This document shows, one piece after another, positions 45,671-58,274 of a DNA stretch of 64,000 nt (its first letter is position 1; every line of letters starts with the position of its first letter). The DNA lies in contig OY829329.1 of assembly GCA_963691655.1 (NCBI GenBank), positions 60,153,408 to 60,217,407 on the forward strand, written 5' to 3'. Source of the DNA: Toxonevra muliebris. Its lineage: Eukaryota; Arthropoda; Insecta; Diptera; Pallopteridae. Both the position numbers and the translations under genes were made by a program. The notes under the pieces were generated by a model, which saw nothing but the letters and a program-made list of their open reading frames with translations, ran no database searches and had not been told where the DNA came from.

Positions 45671-46132
45671 CACAGTGGAACAGTTTTTTTGCACCAGACC
45701 AACTCCCAAAAAAAAGGAGACGTTCCCCTGAGCACGGGATGGGGTTTGGTTTGGCCGTAAGTGGTCATAATTTTGAGAATATGGAAATTTAACATATTCA
45801 GATATTTTTTATTAAGTACAGGAAATGAGGTAAAAAGTAAGTATCCAGGGGTTTTCGGGGTCGAAAAATCCATTTTTGATATTTATTTTTTTCTGCGATT
45901 GCCGCTAGAGGTCGCCACTGAACATATTTTTCTTTATGTTTTTGCATACATTTTTGGGTTAAAGTTAGATTAGGTTAGGTTAGGTATCAGGGGGTTTTGG
46001 GGCCATGAAATGCATTTTTGATATTTATATTTTGCTACGACTACCGCTAGGCGGCGCCACAGAATTAAAAATTTCAGTTTTTTTAGGAGTTGCTCTGGTG
46101 CAAGATCGGATCCCTCAAAATGTTCCACAGTG
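45671..46132. mobile_element. 462-bp element with inverted terminal repeats
   Basis: The left end (CACAGTGGAACAGTTTTTTT, then GCACCAGACCAACTCC) matches the inverted right end (CACTGTGGAACATTTTGAGG, then GCACCAGAGCAACTCC after a 10-base longer gap). Inside, an 80-base segment (45841-45920) is repeated at 45984-46062, including GGGGTTTT, CATTTTTGATATTTAT and CCGCTAG. A short TTAGG run precedes the second copy at 45965-45984. There is no coding capacity. The outer CACAGTG recalls Transib ends and RSS heptamers, but no clear 5-bp target duplication is seen, so the superfamily is left open. Confidence 0.75.
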
Positions 46133-46449
46133 TAATTTAATACACCCGAGCAAGAAAAATACAAGTTTTTCTTAAGAATTCTTCCCCGTGTGAGATAACT
46201 GAAACTGTTCTTGAGAAAAGTATATCTTGAAAGCATAAATCATTGTTAACTCCAACAATTCTGGCTAATCACATCGGTGTTGTTTCTTCATGGAAAAGTG
46301 TTGTTCAAGAAATCCAACAACAAAAATTGATTTATCTGAAAAAATGATTGAGCTTGAATTTTGGACAGATTGTTTCTTTATTGATTGAAACAAGATAGGG
46401 TTCTGGGAGTTAAACTTTTAGAAAGTTGAAATATAAGGGCCACCCTAAT
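46133..46449. other. Non-coding DNA
   Basis: Nothing recognised. Confidence 0.4.
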
Positions 46450-47160
46450 GCACATATTACACAGTATATGAGTCACTTGCTTCAGGCCTTTGTAGCTAAC
46501 GCTATTGATTTGTAGTCTAACTTTTGCTACTGAAAATTTTTGTCTTCTATATATGCAATACAGCAAACCACAGCCACTAGTCCAACACTGCTGCTGTGAA
46601 GTTAATTTTCGTTATAAAATATTATGAGTTTGTTTCTAAGGCCACATGTAATAGTTCAAGACTACCCTAAGAAGAATTTTTCTTGTTAAGTGGTACACAG
46701 CGTATGAGTCCAATACTGCTACTAAAACTTCTTTTTCTATAAGTTCTATATAATGTTTGAGTCACTTTTTTAAATTAGCAATCATTTGCTTAACATTTGT
46801 TTAACAAAGGGTTGTTTTCTGAAATTAGAAGACAACAAATGAGTCACTTTCTTAAGGTCTCTGTCATTAAACCAATATTTCAACTGAAAAGTTAGTTTTC
46901 TATTAGTTCAGCACTTTGACTTGTGAGTCACTTTCTTAAGTCCTCTTGTTCAACATTGTCTCAATAAGGTTATTACTTTTTATTATGAACCACTTTCAAT
47001 TACAAATTATTGTTCTATAAGTTTAAAACAGTATATGAGTCACTGTCACTAGTCCATAAGAGTCCAAGCAGTTTTAAGATCCTTGTCACTACTCCATTAC
47101 TATCACCGAAAAATTGTTTTTCTATAAGTGCCACACGACGTATGAGTAATCTTTTGTTGC
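46450..47160. repeat. Degenerate tandem repeat of about 80 bp marked by TATGAGTCAC
   Basis: The marker TATGAGTCAC or a variant appears near 46467, 46623, 46703, 46756, 46838, 46921, 47033 and 47141. Shared neighbours are TTTCTTAAG, TTTTCTATAAGT and ACACGGCGTATGAG. Spacing is mostly 78-83 bases, with some units shortened or lengthened. Related fragments reappear at 52530-52560 and 53255-53370. Confidence 0.7.
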
Positions 47161-48976
47161 TTCTTTTAATTCACATACAAATTTACCAAAATCAACACAA
47201 GAAATACTCTTCCTTCCTTCTATATTTATGTGTGATTCATGTGTAAAACATTTGAAAAGAGCGTTAAAAAAACTTTACTGTCTACAAAATTCTAGTGAAT
47301 CAATATTGGAAACCACAAAATAACAATTCAACAAATATTAAATAACGAAAATAAAAATATAAAAATAATAGAAAATACATATAAAAAAGAAATAGGTCAA
47401 ATGATGTTTATCGTGCTACATATGTGCACGCTTAAATGAAAATGTGTTCGCTTTCAAACAAAAAAAAAAAAAAAACAAGAAAAAGTGTGACAAAGATACA
47501 TATAAATAAATCATTATACTTATTTCGAAAAGAAAAACAAACAACAACAACAAAAAACGCATGACATTTTCCATCTTAATCAAAGCAAACATATCAAAAC
47601 GATGAAAATAAAATAACAAAATAAAAACAACAGCAACAAAAAATCATATATTTCATAATTCATACACAAGACAATAATTCATAAAAGCAATAAAAATAAC
47701 ACGGAAAGAATAAAGCAGAAAATAAACAACAAAAGGCATTGGTTGAGTGTTGTTTGCAAATACAATAAAAAGCCAAGTCAGTATTACAGAGGTAGGGGTA
47801 GTAAGAAAGAAAAGGAGAGAAAGAAAGTTAGGAAAAAATTATATATAACCTTGTCACTTAATCGAAATTTCAACATGATACATAGTTAGAAATAACCTCC
47901 AGATATATGTAAGTTCGAGTACTCATTGAATGGCAAGACTCCCTCACGGTTTTTTCTCCTTTCCTTCCCCTCTCTGCTTGCTCTCTTTTCTCTTCATCTG
48001 CTCCCAACTACCATTTCGAGCATCATACTCTGAAGCCATTATCATTATCATTGACGCTGAGGACGATGACAATAACTATGAGCTCTTTCCTAATCGAAGA
48101 ATACAGCTCCCCACTTCCATTTCACACTCTCTCCCTCTAAGTAATTTTCTCTAACACTTTTCTCTCATCCATAGTCACATGCAGAAGAGATTGGGGTACA
48201 CAACACGTTCCAATTTATTTCGACACATTTCGATTGTGTTCGTGGATAATAATTTCGCAGAAAGTAAAACAAACAAACAATAAAAAAAAAACTAAAGGAA
48301 AAAAATTATTTCCAAGCATGAGACGTGAACAAATATAGGCAAAATTTTATATGTTGATATATCCGTATGTATGTGTGTTTCTGTGTGAGTATATGTGTAT
48401 TTATTTATAAATATTTGTGCATGTTTCTGCGTTTTGCCGCCACTCGATATATTTGTTTTACTTTTGTATTTTGAATTTGACGCAAAAACGTGCAGCGGTA
48501 GCTGAAAAGCAATCAAGGTTTTATGCTTCACATTCACGAGGCACTCTATCCTACTCTTACTCACTCTCTCGTTTTCTTTCTCTTTCTCTTTAACTTTTGT
48601 CGCGCTCAAGCTCAAGCTAACTCAAGCATTCGTGGATTTTACACGCACCATTAACAATTCAAGGATATCAAGGATATCAAATAATGAGAGCAGTAGCATA
48701 AATTTGAATATTCGGCGTGTTCTGTATGTGTTGAATTGAATTCATTTATTTATTGTGCGCCTAAAAGCATACACCCAATCACAAATTTATACATGCAAAC
48801 GGCGTATAGGAAACACACACATACTACAAAGTTATGCTTTGGGGCAACGGATGTAGTGAGAGAAAAAAATCGTATGAAAACAACAAAATTTTCACAGCGA
48901 AAAAAAAAAAATCAACAAATATGAATGACAGAGAAATCGAAAACAAAAATTGTAGACTTCCTGACACAAACACTCC

Positions 48977-49008
<32 letters not shown>

Positions 49009-49889
49009 TACTTAAATAACAAAAAACAGAATCAACAGCAGAAAGATAACAAAACAACAACAGCATAGTTAAATAAGCGGATTTATTTTGTTGTTTATGT
49101 GTACATATGTATGCAGGAATATCGAGTGCTAGATATTTTATATGTATTTATGTGTCTGCGGTCGTCATTGTCATCGTCGCTATAAATTCGTATGTTTATT
49201 TATACATATGCATGTGTATATCTATTTCATTTTCCCCCTTAAACATAAATTTCCAATTAATATTTATGTGGCTGTTTAGCTATTTGTTTGTCTATTTGTA
49301 TACACACATTTGCGTGTGCCTGACAAATTTAGTTGTCCTCACCTCCAATTTTTTTCAAAAAGGTTCTATCGTTTTGTTTCTAAACCAATATTAATATTTT
49401 TAGTCACATATAATAGCAAAATGTTGACAGTGGAAATTTTTTTGTTAATATCTAAAGATATGGAAATAAAAAACATTTAGATATAAAACTGTTTACTATG
49501 CTCAGTCATAACTGAAAAAGATGCAAAGTTGATTCGGTGGAAGTTTGGTGTATTTTAACTTGGGCGCCATAAGCGTGAAAACTTTGTGTTACAAAATCCA
49601 ACATAAATGAAAAGTAGACATTATAGAATTTCTACGGTAAATTGGAGACCTATAAAATAACCAGAGACTCAGCAACTCTCAATCTATTCATTTCCTATGG
49701 TAGAAAAAGAAAAGATTATTAAAAAAATCTGACATTACAGAAACCCTAAATAGAAAATGCTCAGGTACTTGAAAATTAAGTTTTTCAACTCAATCAAAAT
49801 CAGAACAGTGCAGATTTAAGCAGTTTTAGATGAAAAACTTTACAAATCAAGAAGAGCAAAAGTTAGACTGTACAATATTGATTATGACT
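47161..49889. other. Non-coding DNA with CA, CAA and CT repeats
   Basis: A (CA)n run lies at 48976-49002, CAA runs near 47540-47560, and CT-rich stretches near 47955-48000 and 48555-48600. No coding frame is convincing; 47930-48154 is open but mostly repeat-like. Confidence 0.5.
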
Positions 49890-50450
49890 ATCTGATAAAC
49901 ATAACCAGGTAGAGACAAACCAAGACAGATCTACACCGATTTAAACAGATCCAGAAAAACTCAGATCATTCAAAACAGTCCCAGATAAACCTGAATAGGT
50001 CTGTTGGATTTAGCTAACCTTTGACCGTTTAAATCCAAATAAGGTAGAATTTTCTTAAGATAAACTTTGAAACAGATAGAAAACCTAGGCATGCACTGTT
50101 TTCAATTAATAAAGCTGATGTAGTCGGTCTACGAAAGACAGATTGGGACAATCCAAGAAACACTTTGGCCATCCTATGGAATTAAATGAACCTGGATAGA
50201 TCTTAATAGTCTTTAGCAGAGCTAGATGAATTTAGTTAGATTTCGACATTTGTACTACTTTGAATGAATTAGAGAGACTTTGACACACACACCTGAACTT
50301 ACCTAAAAAACCAAGGCCTGGGCAGACCTTGATAGCGATATGTGCAGATCTAAACAGTCACGGATAGACCGATCTAAAGAGATGAAGAGACACCTATGAT
50401 TTGGTCAGACCTGAACAGACATAACCAGGCATAAGTAAACTAAAATTGCG
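49890..50450. repeat. Degenerate CAGATCTAAACAGACC-type array
   Basis: Words such as AGACAGATCTACACC, AAACAGATCCAG and CAGACCTGAACAGAC recur about every 15-17 bases. The array seems to resume at 52040-52330 after inserted DNA. Confidence 0.6.
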
Positions 50451-51504
50451 TCAATAATGGGTTGTTTCTTAATGTTGAAAAATGTGCCTTTTCTAAATTT
50501 TTTTTTATTCGGGTTTTTATTCGAAGAAAATATTCATAAATAATTTTTATCAAACTGATTTATAAATACAATAAATTAAATCAATGATACATTTGATGGA
50601 CCCTATAAAATTGAAATTTTAGGAAAAATTTTCCGATTTTTTTTAATCTTAACCTCAAAAAAATGACCAAAAGTGACAAAAAATTCCCAGAATAATCAAA
50701 TTAAATTTTTTCAAATAAATATTATTCAATGTGCATTCTAATGCATTTTTTTTTATTGTGAGGGACATAATTTCATTAACTCATTGACTTCCCACTTCTG
50801 ATGATGTACCCAACCTCAAAAAAATTACCAAAAATAGTAGAGGCTCATTTTTTTGAAATGATCATCATTGGGAATTTGAGCCATTATCAATGATAACGAA
50901 CCCGGATGAGGTTGGCTTATATTCCCTAAATTCGTCAAGTCACAGCATTGAAAGAGATCTTTCTAGTCGTGGTGCTCTGAGCAATAATGCGTTTTGCCAA
51001 TAAGATGGAGTTTTCGCGAAAGAATTTTTCACGTTGAACACGAATCTGAGGTCAAAAACTTCCAATCACGTCACGTTTTAGGAAAAAAATGGGGTTCATC
51101 AAGTCTTATTTTACAAGGATCCGATAATTTTTTCTATTTTTATTAGTTATTAAACTTTTCGAACTGATTCAGGACGAAACCTTAAATCAAAAACAGTTTC
51201 TGACCCAGAAAAACTATGAATGCAGGAGTGCTCAGTATCACCTTATCTTTTTGAATCCGTAGTCAAACTTCATGTCGAAGAAAACAAATCGGATTTGATC
51301 GCTTAGTGTACCTAAAATTTAAAATTTATTTTTTATATTTGACTTTTTAGATAAAAAAACCCGATGGAAGTAAAAAATATCGTTAAAAAGATTTTATTTT
51401 GACTTTTTTTGCATCCATTGACAATAATCTAAAAAATTAGAATAAAGTTTCCTCATTTCGGGGGGGGGGGGGGAGGAGGGGGGTCGTTTTCAGAACCCCC
51501 TAAA
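50451..51504. other. Unidentified insert in the degenerate array
   Basis: An AT-rich stretch without a recognised gene. A 14-base G run ends at 51473, next to the LINE fragment. Confidence 0.4.
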
Positions 51505-52040
51505 TACGGCCTTGCTTCCATTATCTGGAATCCTTTTTATGCCTCTCACGCTGTACGTCTCGAGCGGGTGCAAAAATCATTTTTAAGATTTACTTTACGA
51601 GTGTTAAATTTTTCCGAGCCTATTCCACCATAAAAGGATCGATGTAAACTCATTAATTTAAAGTCATTAGAGAATAGAAGAATAACTTTGTCAGTGTTAT
51701 TTATCTTTGATATTGTAATGGGTAGGGTTGATTGCCCCGCTCTTTTACAATTACTTAGTTTTAATGTGCCTATGAGAGTACTTCGTCGTTTCGATTTATT
51801 TTACTTAGGGTTTTGCCGTACAAATTATGCTTTGAATTCTACAATACGTAGAGCTATGCGAGCCTTTAATACTTTGTCTTCAAGTGGTGATATTGATCTT
51901 ATTAGTTCTAAGGAAACATTAAAGATCTGCTTAAATAAATTATTACAATAATTTTATTTTTATTTTATAATTTATACAATTTTGTTTGGAATTAGTCTGT
52001 AAGAACTTTGTTCATTGACTGAAATAAATAAATAAATAAA
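51505..52040 (+). pseudogene. 5'-truncated jockey-type LINE, C-terminus and (AAATA)n tail
   Basis: The frame starts inside the reverse transcriptase C-terminal region (ASIIWNPFYASHAVRLERVQ, then NFSEPIPP). One stop comes after PIPP, then the frame reads on as RCKLINLKSLENRRITL, VGRVDCPALL, MRVLRRFDLFYLGFCRTNYA and LSSSGDIDLISSKETLK to a stop at 51949-51951. The last 90 bases end in AATAAATAAATAAATAAA. The C-terminus shares the F-L-x-x-C-x-TNYA pattern with the LINE at 30763. Little decay, so a fairly young insertion. Confidence 0.88.
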
Positions 52041-52330
52041 ATTGATTTAAACAGTTTAAGACAGAATCTAGATAAACTTGAATCAATCTCGACATAAGTG
52101 AGATAAAACGCTAGACCTAGATAAAGCTGGCCACATCTAGAAAATAAATATTCATACCGTGTTAGATTATAAGAGTCCGGGACTGTCCTTGGCCGAATTA
52201 TACAGAATTTGTTCCAGATAAACTTGAAAAACTAGTAAACTGTAATTCAGGATAGCCTTAGTTATCTAGATAGGCATAGCCAGTCATAGATTGATTTTGA
52301 ACATACGGAAATATCTACACGATATGTAAT
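52041..52330. repeat. Continuation of the degenerate CAGATC-type array
   Basis: Words such as AAGACAGAATCTAGATAAAC and AGATAGGCATAGCCAG resemble the array at 49890-50450. Confidence 0.45.
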
Positions 52331-52669
52331 GCTATGTTAGTATTATGTAATTTAAAACCGTATTCAAGGGGATTGTGGATATTTAAGTCTAATGAACTAA
52401 AAAGCTTTTAGAAGGAAAAAACCTAAAAATCTATTTCTGAGTTGAATTTAAAAGCATTTTACAACGATAATTACAACTAAAAAGTATCGGTGAATAAATA
52501 GCAATACATTTAAACAATTATTTTACTTCAGTCCTACATGACGTATGAGTAACGCTATAGATACTATACAGTTTTTTGCGGTAGTTTACTATTTTGTAGA
52601 CTACTTTTTTTTAAATATCGCGTATAGAAAAAAAAAAAAATCTTTTTTTTAACGCTTCGAAATTCAAAT

Positions 52670-53190
52670 TTATCAATCGCAATGCAAAGCGTCAAAGAGA
52701 ACAATTGCCACACGGTGCGAGTATACGTTTAATAAAAGTGGAAACATTGAAGAAACATTGAAGGCGATTTTGATCGTCAAATGTAACATGAAATATCCAT
52801 GCGTTAATTTGTATAAATAACTCATAACAAAGCCGGAATTGCTTCGCCAAACACAGAAGTTGACTTAGAAATTGAGAAAGAATGCAATTCAGATGATGAA
52901 TACTTTGCTTTCCCTGTTAATTTTCTTTGAATAAAATTGATACCGCGAAATATAGAGTTTTTTCATGTTTTTTAAAAGTTTTTGGTAGAAATATAAAGTT
53001 TTTGGTCCGAAAAAATATACGAACGTATGAGTAATAAATTTAATTGCCTTTTAATTCCATCATTTACCGTCAACACAATATGGAAAAATTAAATGATAAT
53101 TCATGCATGTGAAAACATTTCCGAACGTGCTTTTTCAGAAGAAAACAATGTAAAAAGAGAAAATCTTTCTCCTCGGCTGCACTCATCTTA
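52670..53190 (+). pseudogene. hAT-like transposase C-terminal remnant
   Basis: One frame near 53108-53188 reads ENISERAFSEENNVKRENLS followed by PRLHSS and a stop. This resembles the SERxFS...KRxxLSP signature of the hAT dimerisation domain. An acidic stretch (EKECNSDDEYFAF) lies near 52875-52915. The rest is too decayed to follow. Terminal repeats were not found. Confidence 0.45.
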
Positions 53191-53254
53191 AAGTATGAGA
53201 AAGTTGCTAAGCCGACAAAACTTCTAACTATCTAGAAAGTTATTCATGTTTCTA

Positions 53255-53370
53255 CAAATGCTATACGGCATATGAATGAGTTAAGTTTCTTTTGTATTGC
53301 TTAATACCATAGAAAATTTGTTTCTTCTTTTTTGTTCATGCCACACGGCGTATGAGCAATATTCTTTTAA
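53255..53370. repeat. Remnant of the 80-bp TATGAG repeat
   Basis: Contains ACGGCATATGAATGAGT, TTGTTTCTTC and CCACACGGCGTATGAGC, matching words of the array at 46450-47160. Confidence 0.55.
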
Positions 53371-53974
53371 TACTTTCATATGGCAATTTATCAAAATTAA
53401 TAATAAATTACCATGAGTGAATTAGAAGCTATTTTCAAATCAATTTGTTGCCAAAAATAATTCATAAGAAAAACAAAAAAGAAATGACAAGAAAAAGAGG
53501 GAAAATAAATTAATGCACACAAAGACAGAAACACATACAAAGTAATACGAAGAAAAACACATTTTTTTTATTTGCTTGTTTGTTTTTAGCATAAAAGTTT
53601 TTATTATTATTTTGCCTCATTAAAATTCTGTAAGCGTTTTCGACTAAGCCGCCTGCCAAATATATTTATGTACATGAGAACGTAATAATGTGACATGCTC
53701 GCGCTTGCGGTTATAGAAGAGTATGCATGCAAACACGTACTCATTCAATTTATTGTTGTCAATTATTGTGCATATCGATAGCAGGGAGGCTCATTTAGAA
53801 CAATGAGTGATATATATGAGAAATTTTAATAGAAATTTAAATATTTCGAAAACGAGATTTTTTCTCCGAAATTTAAATTTTATGTACGAATTTTAATTGT
53901 GTGTTGTAGATAAAAACACTATCTACTTCGGTACGAAACAGAAAAATCCGTGCATTTCAGATTCAGGTATACAA
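53371..53974. other. AT-rich non-coding DNA
   Basis: Nothing recognised. Confidence 0.5.
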
Positions 53975-54660
53975 AAGCGGTGCAGTGAAAAGAGAAAAAA
54001 AAAACAGCGGGAATAAAGTAATATTAAAAATATGGTAAGAAAAGGTAAGGGATAAGAGAAAAAAAGTTAAATAGAAGGTAAAGGGTGAGAGAAGAGGAAA
54101 AAGAAAAAAACGAGAGAAATGAGCTGTTAAGAGAGAGGATAAAGGAGAAAGAAAATTAAGGCTAGTGGAGATGTATGCAAGAAAAAGGGGAAACCAGAGG
54201 AGCGACAGAAAGTGTATGGTTAAAATAAAGGAGCAAAAGAAGCGGAGAGGACGGGGTTGAGGGGTATGAAAGTGAGGAGGAAATGAAAAGGGAGAGTAGG
54301 AGAGGAGAGAATAACCAAGGCCTGGGCAGATCTTGATGGTCAAGAGAGCAAAAAAGAAATCAAGGAAGAACAGAGGAGAAACAGAGACAGAAAGAGGGAG
54401 AGAAATATGAGAAAAGAAGGAAAAAGGATGAGAAGAGTTAAAGAGCTAAAGATATGAGGAAGAAGAGAAGAAAAAGAAGAGAGAAGAGAAAGAGAGAGGG
54501 ATGAGACAGATAGCTGACTGATTAGCAGAGAAGTAGTAAAGGTTGAAATGGTTATATGGAAAGACAGCAGAGATGAAGGGAGGCGGGAGAGTAAGGAGCA
54601 TGTAGATGAGTGAGCGTAGAAGCGTAGGGGTTGGGGGGGGGGGGGGGAGGGCATTGAAAA
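53975..54660. repeat. Polypurine (GA-rich) tract
   Basis: About 690 bases of purine-rich plus strand with a 15-base G run at 54633-54647. An island at 54313-54338 breaks the pattern and matches 50309-50335. Confidence 0.85.
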
Positions 54661-54706
54661 TGTGAGCAACCTAAAAAATTGTGGCTATGAATACTTATGT
54701 AGTTAC

Positions 54707-55885
54707 TAGCTGACCGGCAAACGTTGTTCTGCCATTTCTACGAAGAAGCGGGAAAATTGAAGTTTATTTCAATGAGGAAGAATGAAGTTTCTTGGTGTTT
54801 AAAATTTAACATTGATAATGACAATTCAAGCTTAAAGGACGTATATACATTGAATTTGGTAAAAATTCTAAATTTGAAAATGAGGCATCAAAGTTGTCAT
54901 TTTTAAAACTATTTAATTTGCAGAAGAATATCAAAGACCGTTCTAGAAGTTATATCCAATTCCAAAAACTATTTAAAAATATTGATCCATTTGCTATTTA
55001 TTATTAAAATAAAATTTATTATAGAATTTGTTACAGCGCCACCTGTCGAATTTTGACATAGCTAGGCAGGTTCTTGAGATAGTTCTTAAATTAGTAGAAC
55101 AATAGTTAAATTAGTAGAAATAATAATAATAATAAAAAATAGAAGAAGAAAAAACTGTAAAAAAGTAGTAAAAAATAGTAGAAATAATAGGAATAGAAAA
55201 TAAGAAAAAATGTATTAAAAAAGTAGTAGAAAAAAATACTAAAATAGTAGAAGAAAATATTGGTTGAATAAAATAATAAAAAATAGTAGAAGAAAAAACT
55301 GTAAAAAAGTAGTAAAAAATAGTAGTGAAAAATAGTAGAAAGTAGTTGTAGAAAATAAGAAAAAAAGTAGTAGAAAAAAGTACTAAAAAGCAGTAGAAAA
55401 TATTGGTTGAAAAAGTAGTAGAAAATAAAAAAAATTTGCAGAAAAAAAGAAGTTTAAAAGTAGTAGAAAATATTAGTAGAAATAGTAGTAGATTTAGTAG
55501 TAGAAGTAGTAGTAGAAAATAAATGTGAAGCATGGTGCCACACCCACTAATCCGACAAACTGAAAGAATTTAAATTTTAGTTCCGTACCATAAATGCCTG
55601 CTAAGATATCTCATAATGGAAATTCAGGTTAGATGGAAGGTGCCACACTCCTTTTGTCAATTCCACCCATATTTTTGTTGTTCTGTACTGTGCTATAAAT
55701 GGTTCTTGAGATATACCCAAAAAACTATTAGGATTGTATGGGAGGTGCCATGCCCACTTTCCTAAAAGCCATTATGAATAGCTATGTTTCATCCTCCCGC
55801 CCAAGAAAATACATTCTGGAAATATGATTTCAATCGGCCCAGTCGTTCACAAAACTCTACGATTATATATGTATATAAAGATGCC
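54707..55885 (+). repeat. Dispersed repeat with an expanded TAGTAGAAAA core
   Basis: It begins TAGCTGACCGGCAAACGTTG and ends with CCCAGTCGTTCACAAAACTC plus a TATATATGTATATAAAGA tail, which looks like a family of 3'-tailed insect repeats. Phrases such as GGTGCCACACCCAC and GGTGCCATGCCCAC recur at intervals near 55531, 55638 and 55745. Between 55090 and 55525 is a low-complexity expansion of TAGTAGAAAA units. I cannot name the family. Confidence 0.55.
55090..55525. repeat. TAGTAGAAAA low-complexity array
   Basis: Irregular units of AAAATAGTAG, AAAAAAGTAGTAG and similar. A 140-codon minus-strand frame rich in Phe, Leu and Thr is an artefact of this repeat. Confidence 0.85.
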
Positions 55886-58274
55886 TATTTTCTGCTGTTG
55901 AATCTGATAGTATATTGTGCACGGTTTTGAGGATGCTATTTTAGGTATTGATGGGTGATATTACGTGTTTGTTTCATTTTTGTTGTAGTGCTTGTCACAT
56001 CCAGCCAACAGAATGTTGTATTTTTGCCCTTTCCATTTTCTATTTAAGCCTTAAAAACCTTATTCTTAGGTTTCAGCGTAGTTGTTATTGGCTGGCTTCA
56101 AGAATTTCTTTTTCATGTACATACACCTTCTGATTGCCTTCTTTATTTATATTTGCTTTCTATTGTAAAATAATAGTGATATATATTGGATTCTGTAGCG
56201 CTTGGCCAAATCTACCAAATTTTCTTTGTTTGGTTTGTATATTGTATATATGCACGTTTTTCAGTTCTCCGAAGATTTTTTCTATTTTTTCTGTAATTTT
56301 TCCTGCCAGACTTTGTTTTCTGTCTTCCTTGTTGTTTATTTTATACAGAGGCTTTTTGGCAGATGTCTGATTTTGGTTTCTGTATTATGTATTATTATGT
56401 GTTAAGAGTTGAATACTCTAAATTTTTTTAAAACGATTTTTTTTTTGCCTTCCACGTTCTTTACTGTATTGCAGATTCAAGTTTATGGTTTAAGATTTGT
56501 AATGAGTTGCAAATCATTGCGAATTTTCTTAGCTCAATTTATAATAGTGTATGGCAATAACAATTTTTCGTTCGATTTTGTTTTCTACAGGCATTTATCT
56601 TCACAATTGAAATAAGTTGGAGTTTCTGCCTACCAATGTGTTTATCCTTCTACTTCTTATTTTTATTTATTTTTTTGAATGTTTGTTCTAAAATTATTTT
56701 CATTTTAAATTTATTACTTAAATTTTAAATACCTAGCATTATTTAAATTAATTTTTCTCATATATAATTTTTATTGCCCAAACCAACTACTTACTTCTCC
56801 GCATTTCACTTACATACATGTTCAACATTACATGCAGTTAAAATTAATTTCTACCCAGAGAATATGTTTGTTTTTTTTTTACATTTTATCTAGCAAAAGA
56901 AATTTTAATTTCTAGCATGCGAAAGAAAAATGAGCTACAATAAACAGTTAAACTTTAGAGAGAGAAAGTGAATAATGTTAAAGAATTTCATTAGCATAAC
57001 AAGGCATTTGAGACAAATAATAGAAGCAAAAACACATATACGCACACAAGCATGCAAGCAAACAACACACACATGTGTGTGTATATGTTTCATAACACAT
57101 GCATGCAAATTGCATAAAAATCTAGTGAAAGTTTTGGTTTTTTTTTCATTTCTTTTTGTTTTTGTCTGTGTATTAAAAATTTACATATTTTAAGCATAAA
57201 TGTTGAACACTAAAAGAAGAAAAAAAAAAAACTACAACAATGACGACAAGAACAAGGCAAAAGTGTCATTTGTTCGAATATAAAATGACATGACGATGAT
57301 TTTGTTACCATATAGCAAAAGCAACAGCAGCAATACCAGCAAATGCTTATCATGTCAAAATAAATTAATATTAAACAGATACAACAACTACAAGAACAAG
57401 CAAAAAACAAGAAAAAAAAGCGATGAGATAAAGTTGCAAGAAGAAAAAAAAAAAATTACAAAGGAGAGGAAGCAAAAAATTGAATGAACTCAAGGGAGAA
57501 CTTTATTTCATATTTTGTTTCATTTTTTTCTTTGCTCATGTATTTGGTGGGTAACATTTATACTTTATGCTTTGAGGGCGAAGACGGCAACGTAAGCAAA
57601 AAGAAAATACAAGAAATTTCTGTTGAATTTGCTAAAGTAGATAGCTGCTTATGTTTAAATCACACATACATGCACGTAAGCGTGAGACCTAAATACACAC
57701 ACACATATGTATCTTAAAAACATTTATTTGCATGTAAATGTATGCACGTAGACATGAGTATGTGTTGGTTGTAATGGAGGAATGAGTGTACTCCCTCCTA
57801 CTTCTTGTTGCCATCGTTTTCTCGGTTATCATTTTCTCAGTTATCGTTGTTGTTGTTGCTTCGTTTGTGGTTTGACTGTGTGTCTTTCTGTGCCCTTATT
57901 CTTCTTCATATTTCTCTTTTTTTTTAAGTATTTGGCAATCAGGATTATGAATTCTCATTGAATCTTGAGCATCTTCAAATTATTATTATTTTTATTATTA
58001 TTCGAATTTTTGGTTTTTTGTTTTACTCTTTGGCAACCATGGCAATCATTATTAAATACTTTAACAAATGAAAGACAACTGATTTTTTTTCTTGAAAAGG
58101 AAAATACATAATACATCTTAATTTATTTTTTTACCTTTGCATTATTTTAGTATCAAATTGATATTTTAGCTTGTATATGCATTTTGGTTTTAACCCATTT
58201 GGAGCTACAGTGTCTAATTTTGGCATTCATATATCAGAGTTCGTATGCGATGTTTCATTGTTCTTTGTTGGAGA
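55886..58274. other. AT-rich non-coding DNA
   Basis: CA runs lie near 57030-57090 and 57695-57710, and A runs near 57219-57232. The open frames near 55948-56615 are Phe/Leu/Ser-rich and not convincing. Confidence 0.45.

Noticed and set aside
47930..48154. 74-codon plus-strand frame with a signal-peptide-like start
   Set aside because: The hydrophobic start comes from a CT-rich run, and the remainder contains repeat-derived Ile and Asp runs.
55111..55533. 140-codon Phe/Leu/Thr-rich frame
   Set aside because: It is produced by the TAGTAGAAAA repeat.
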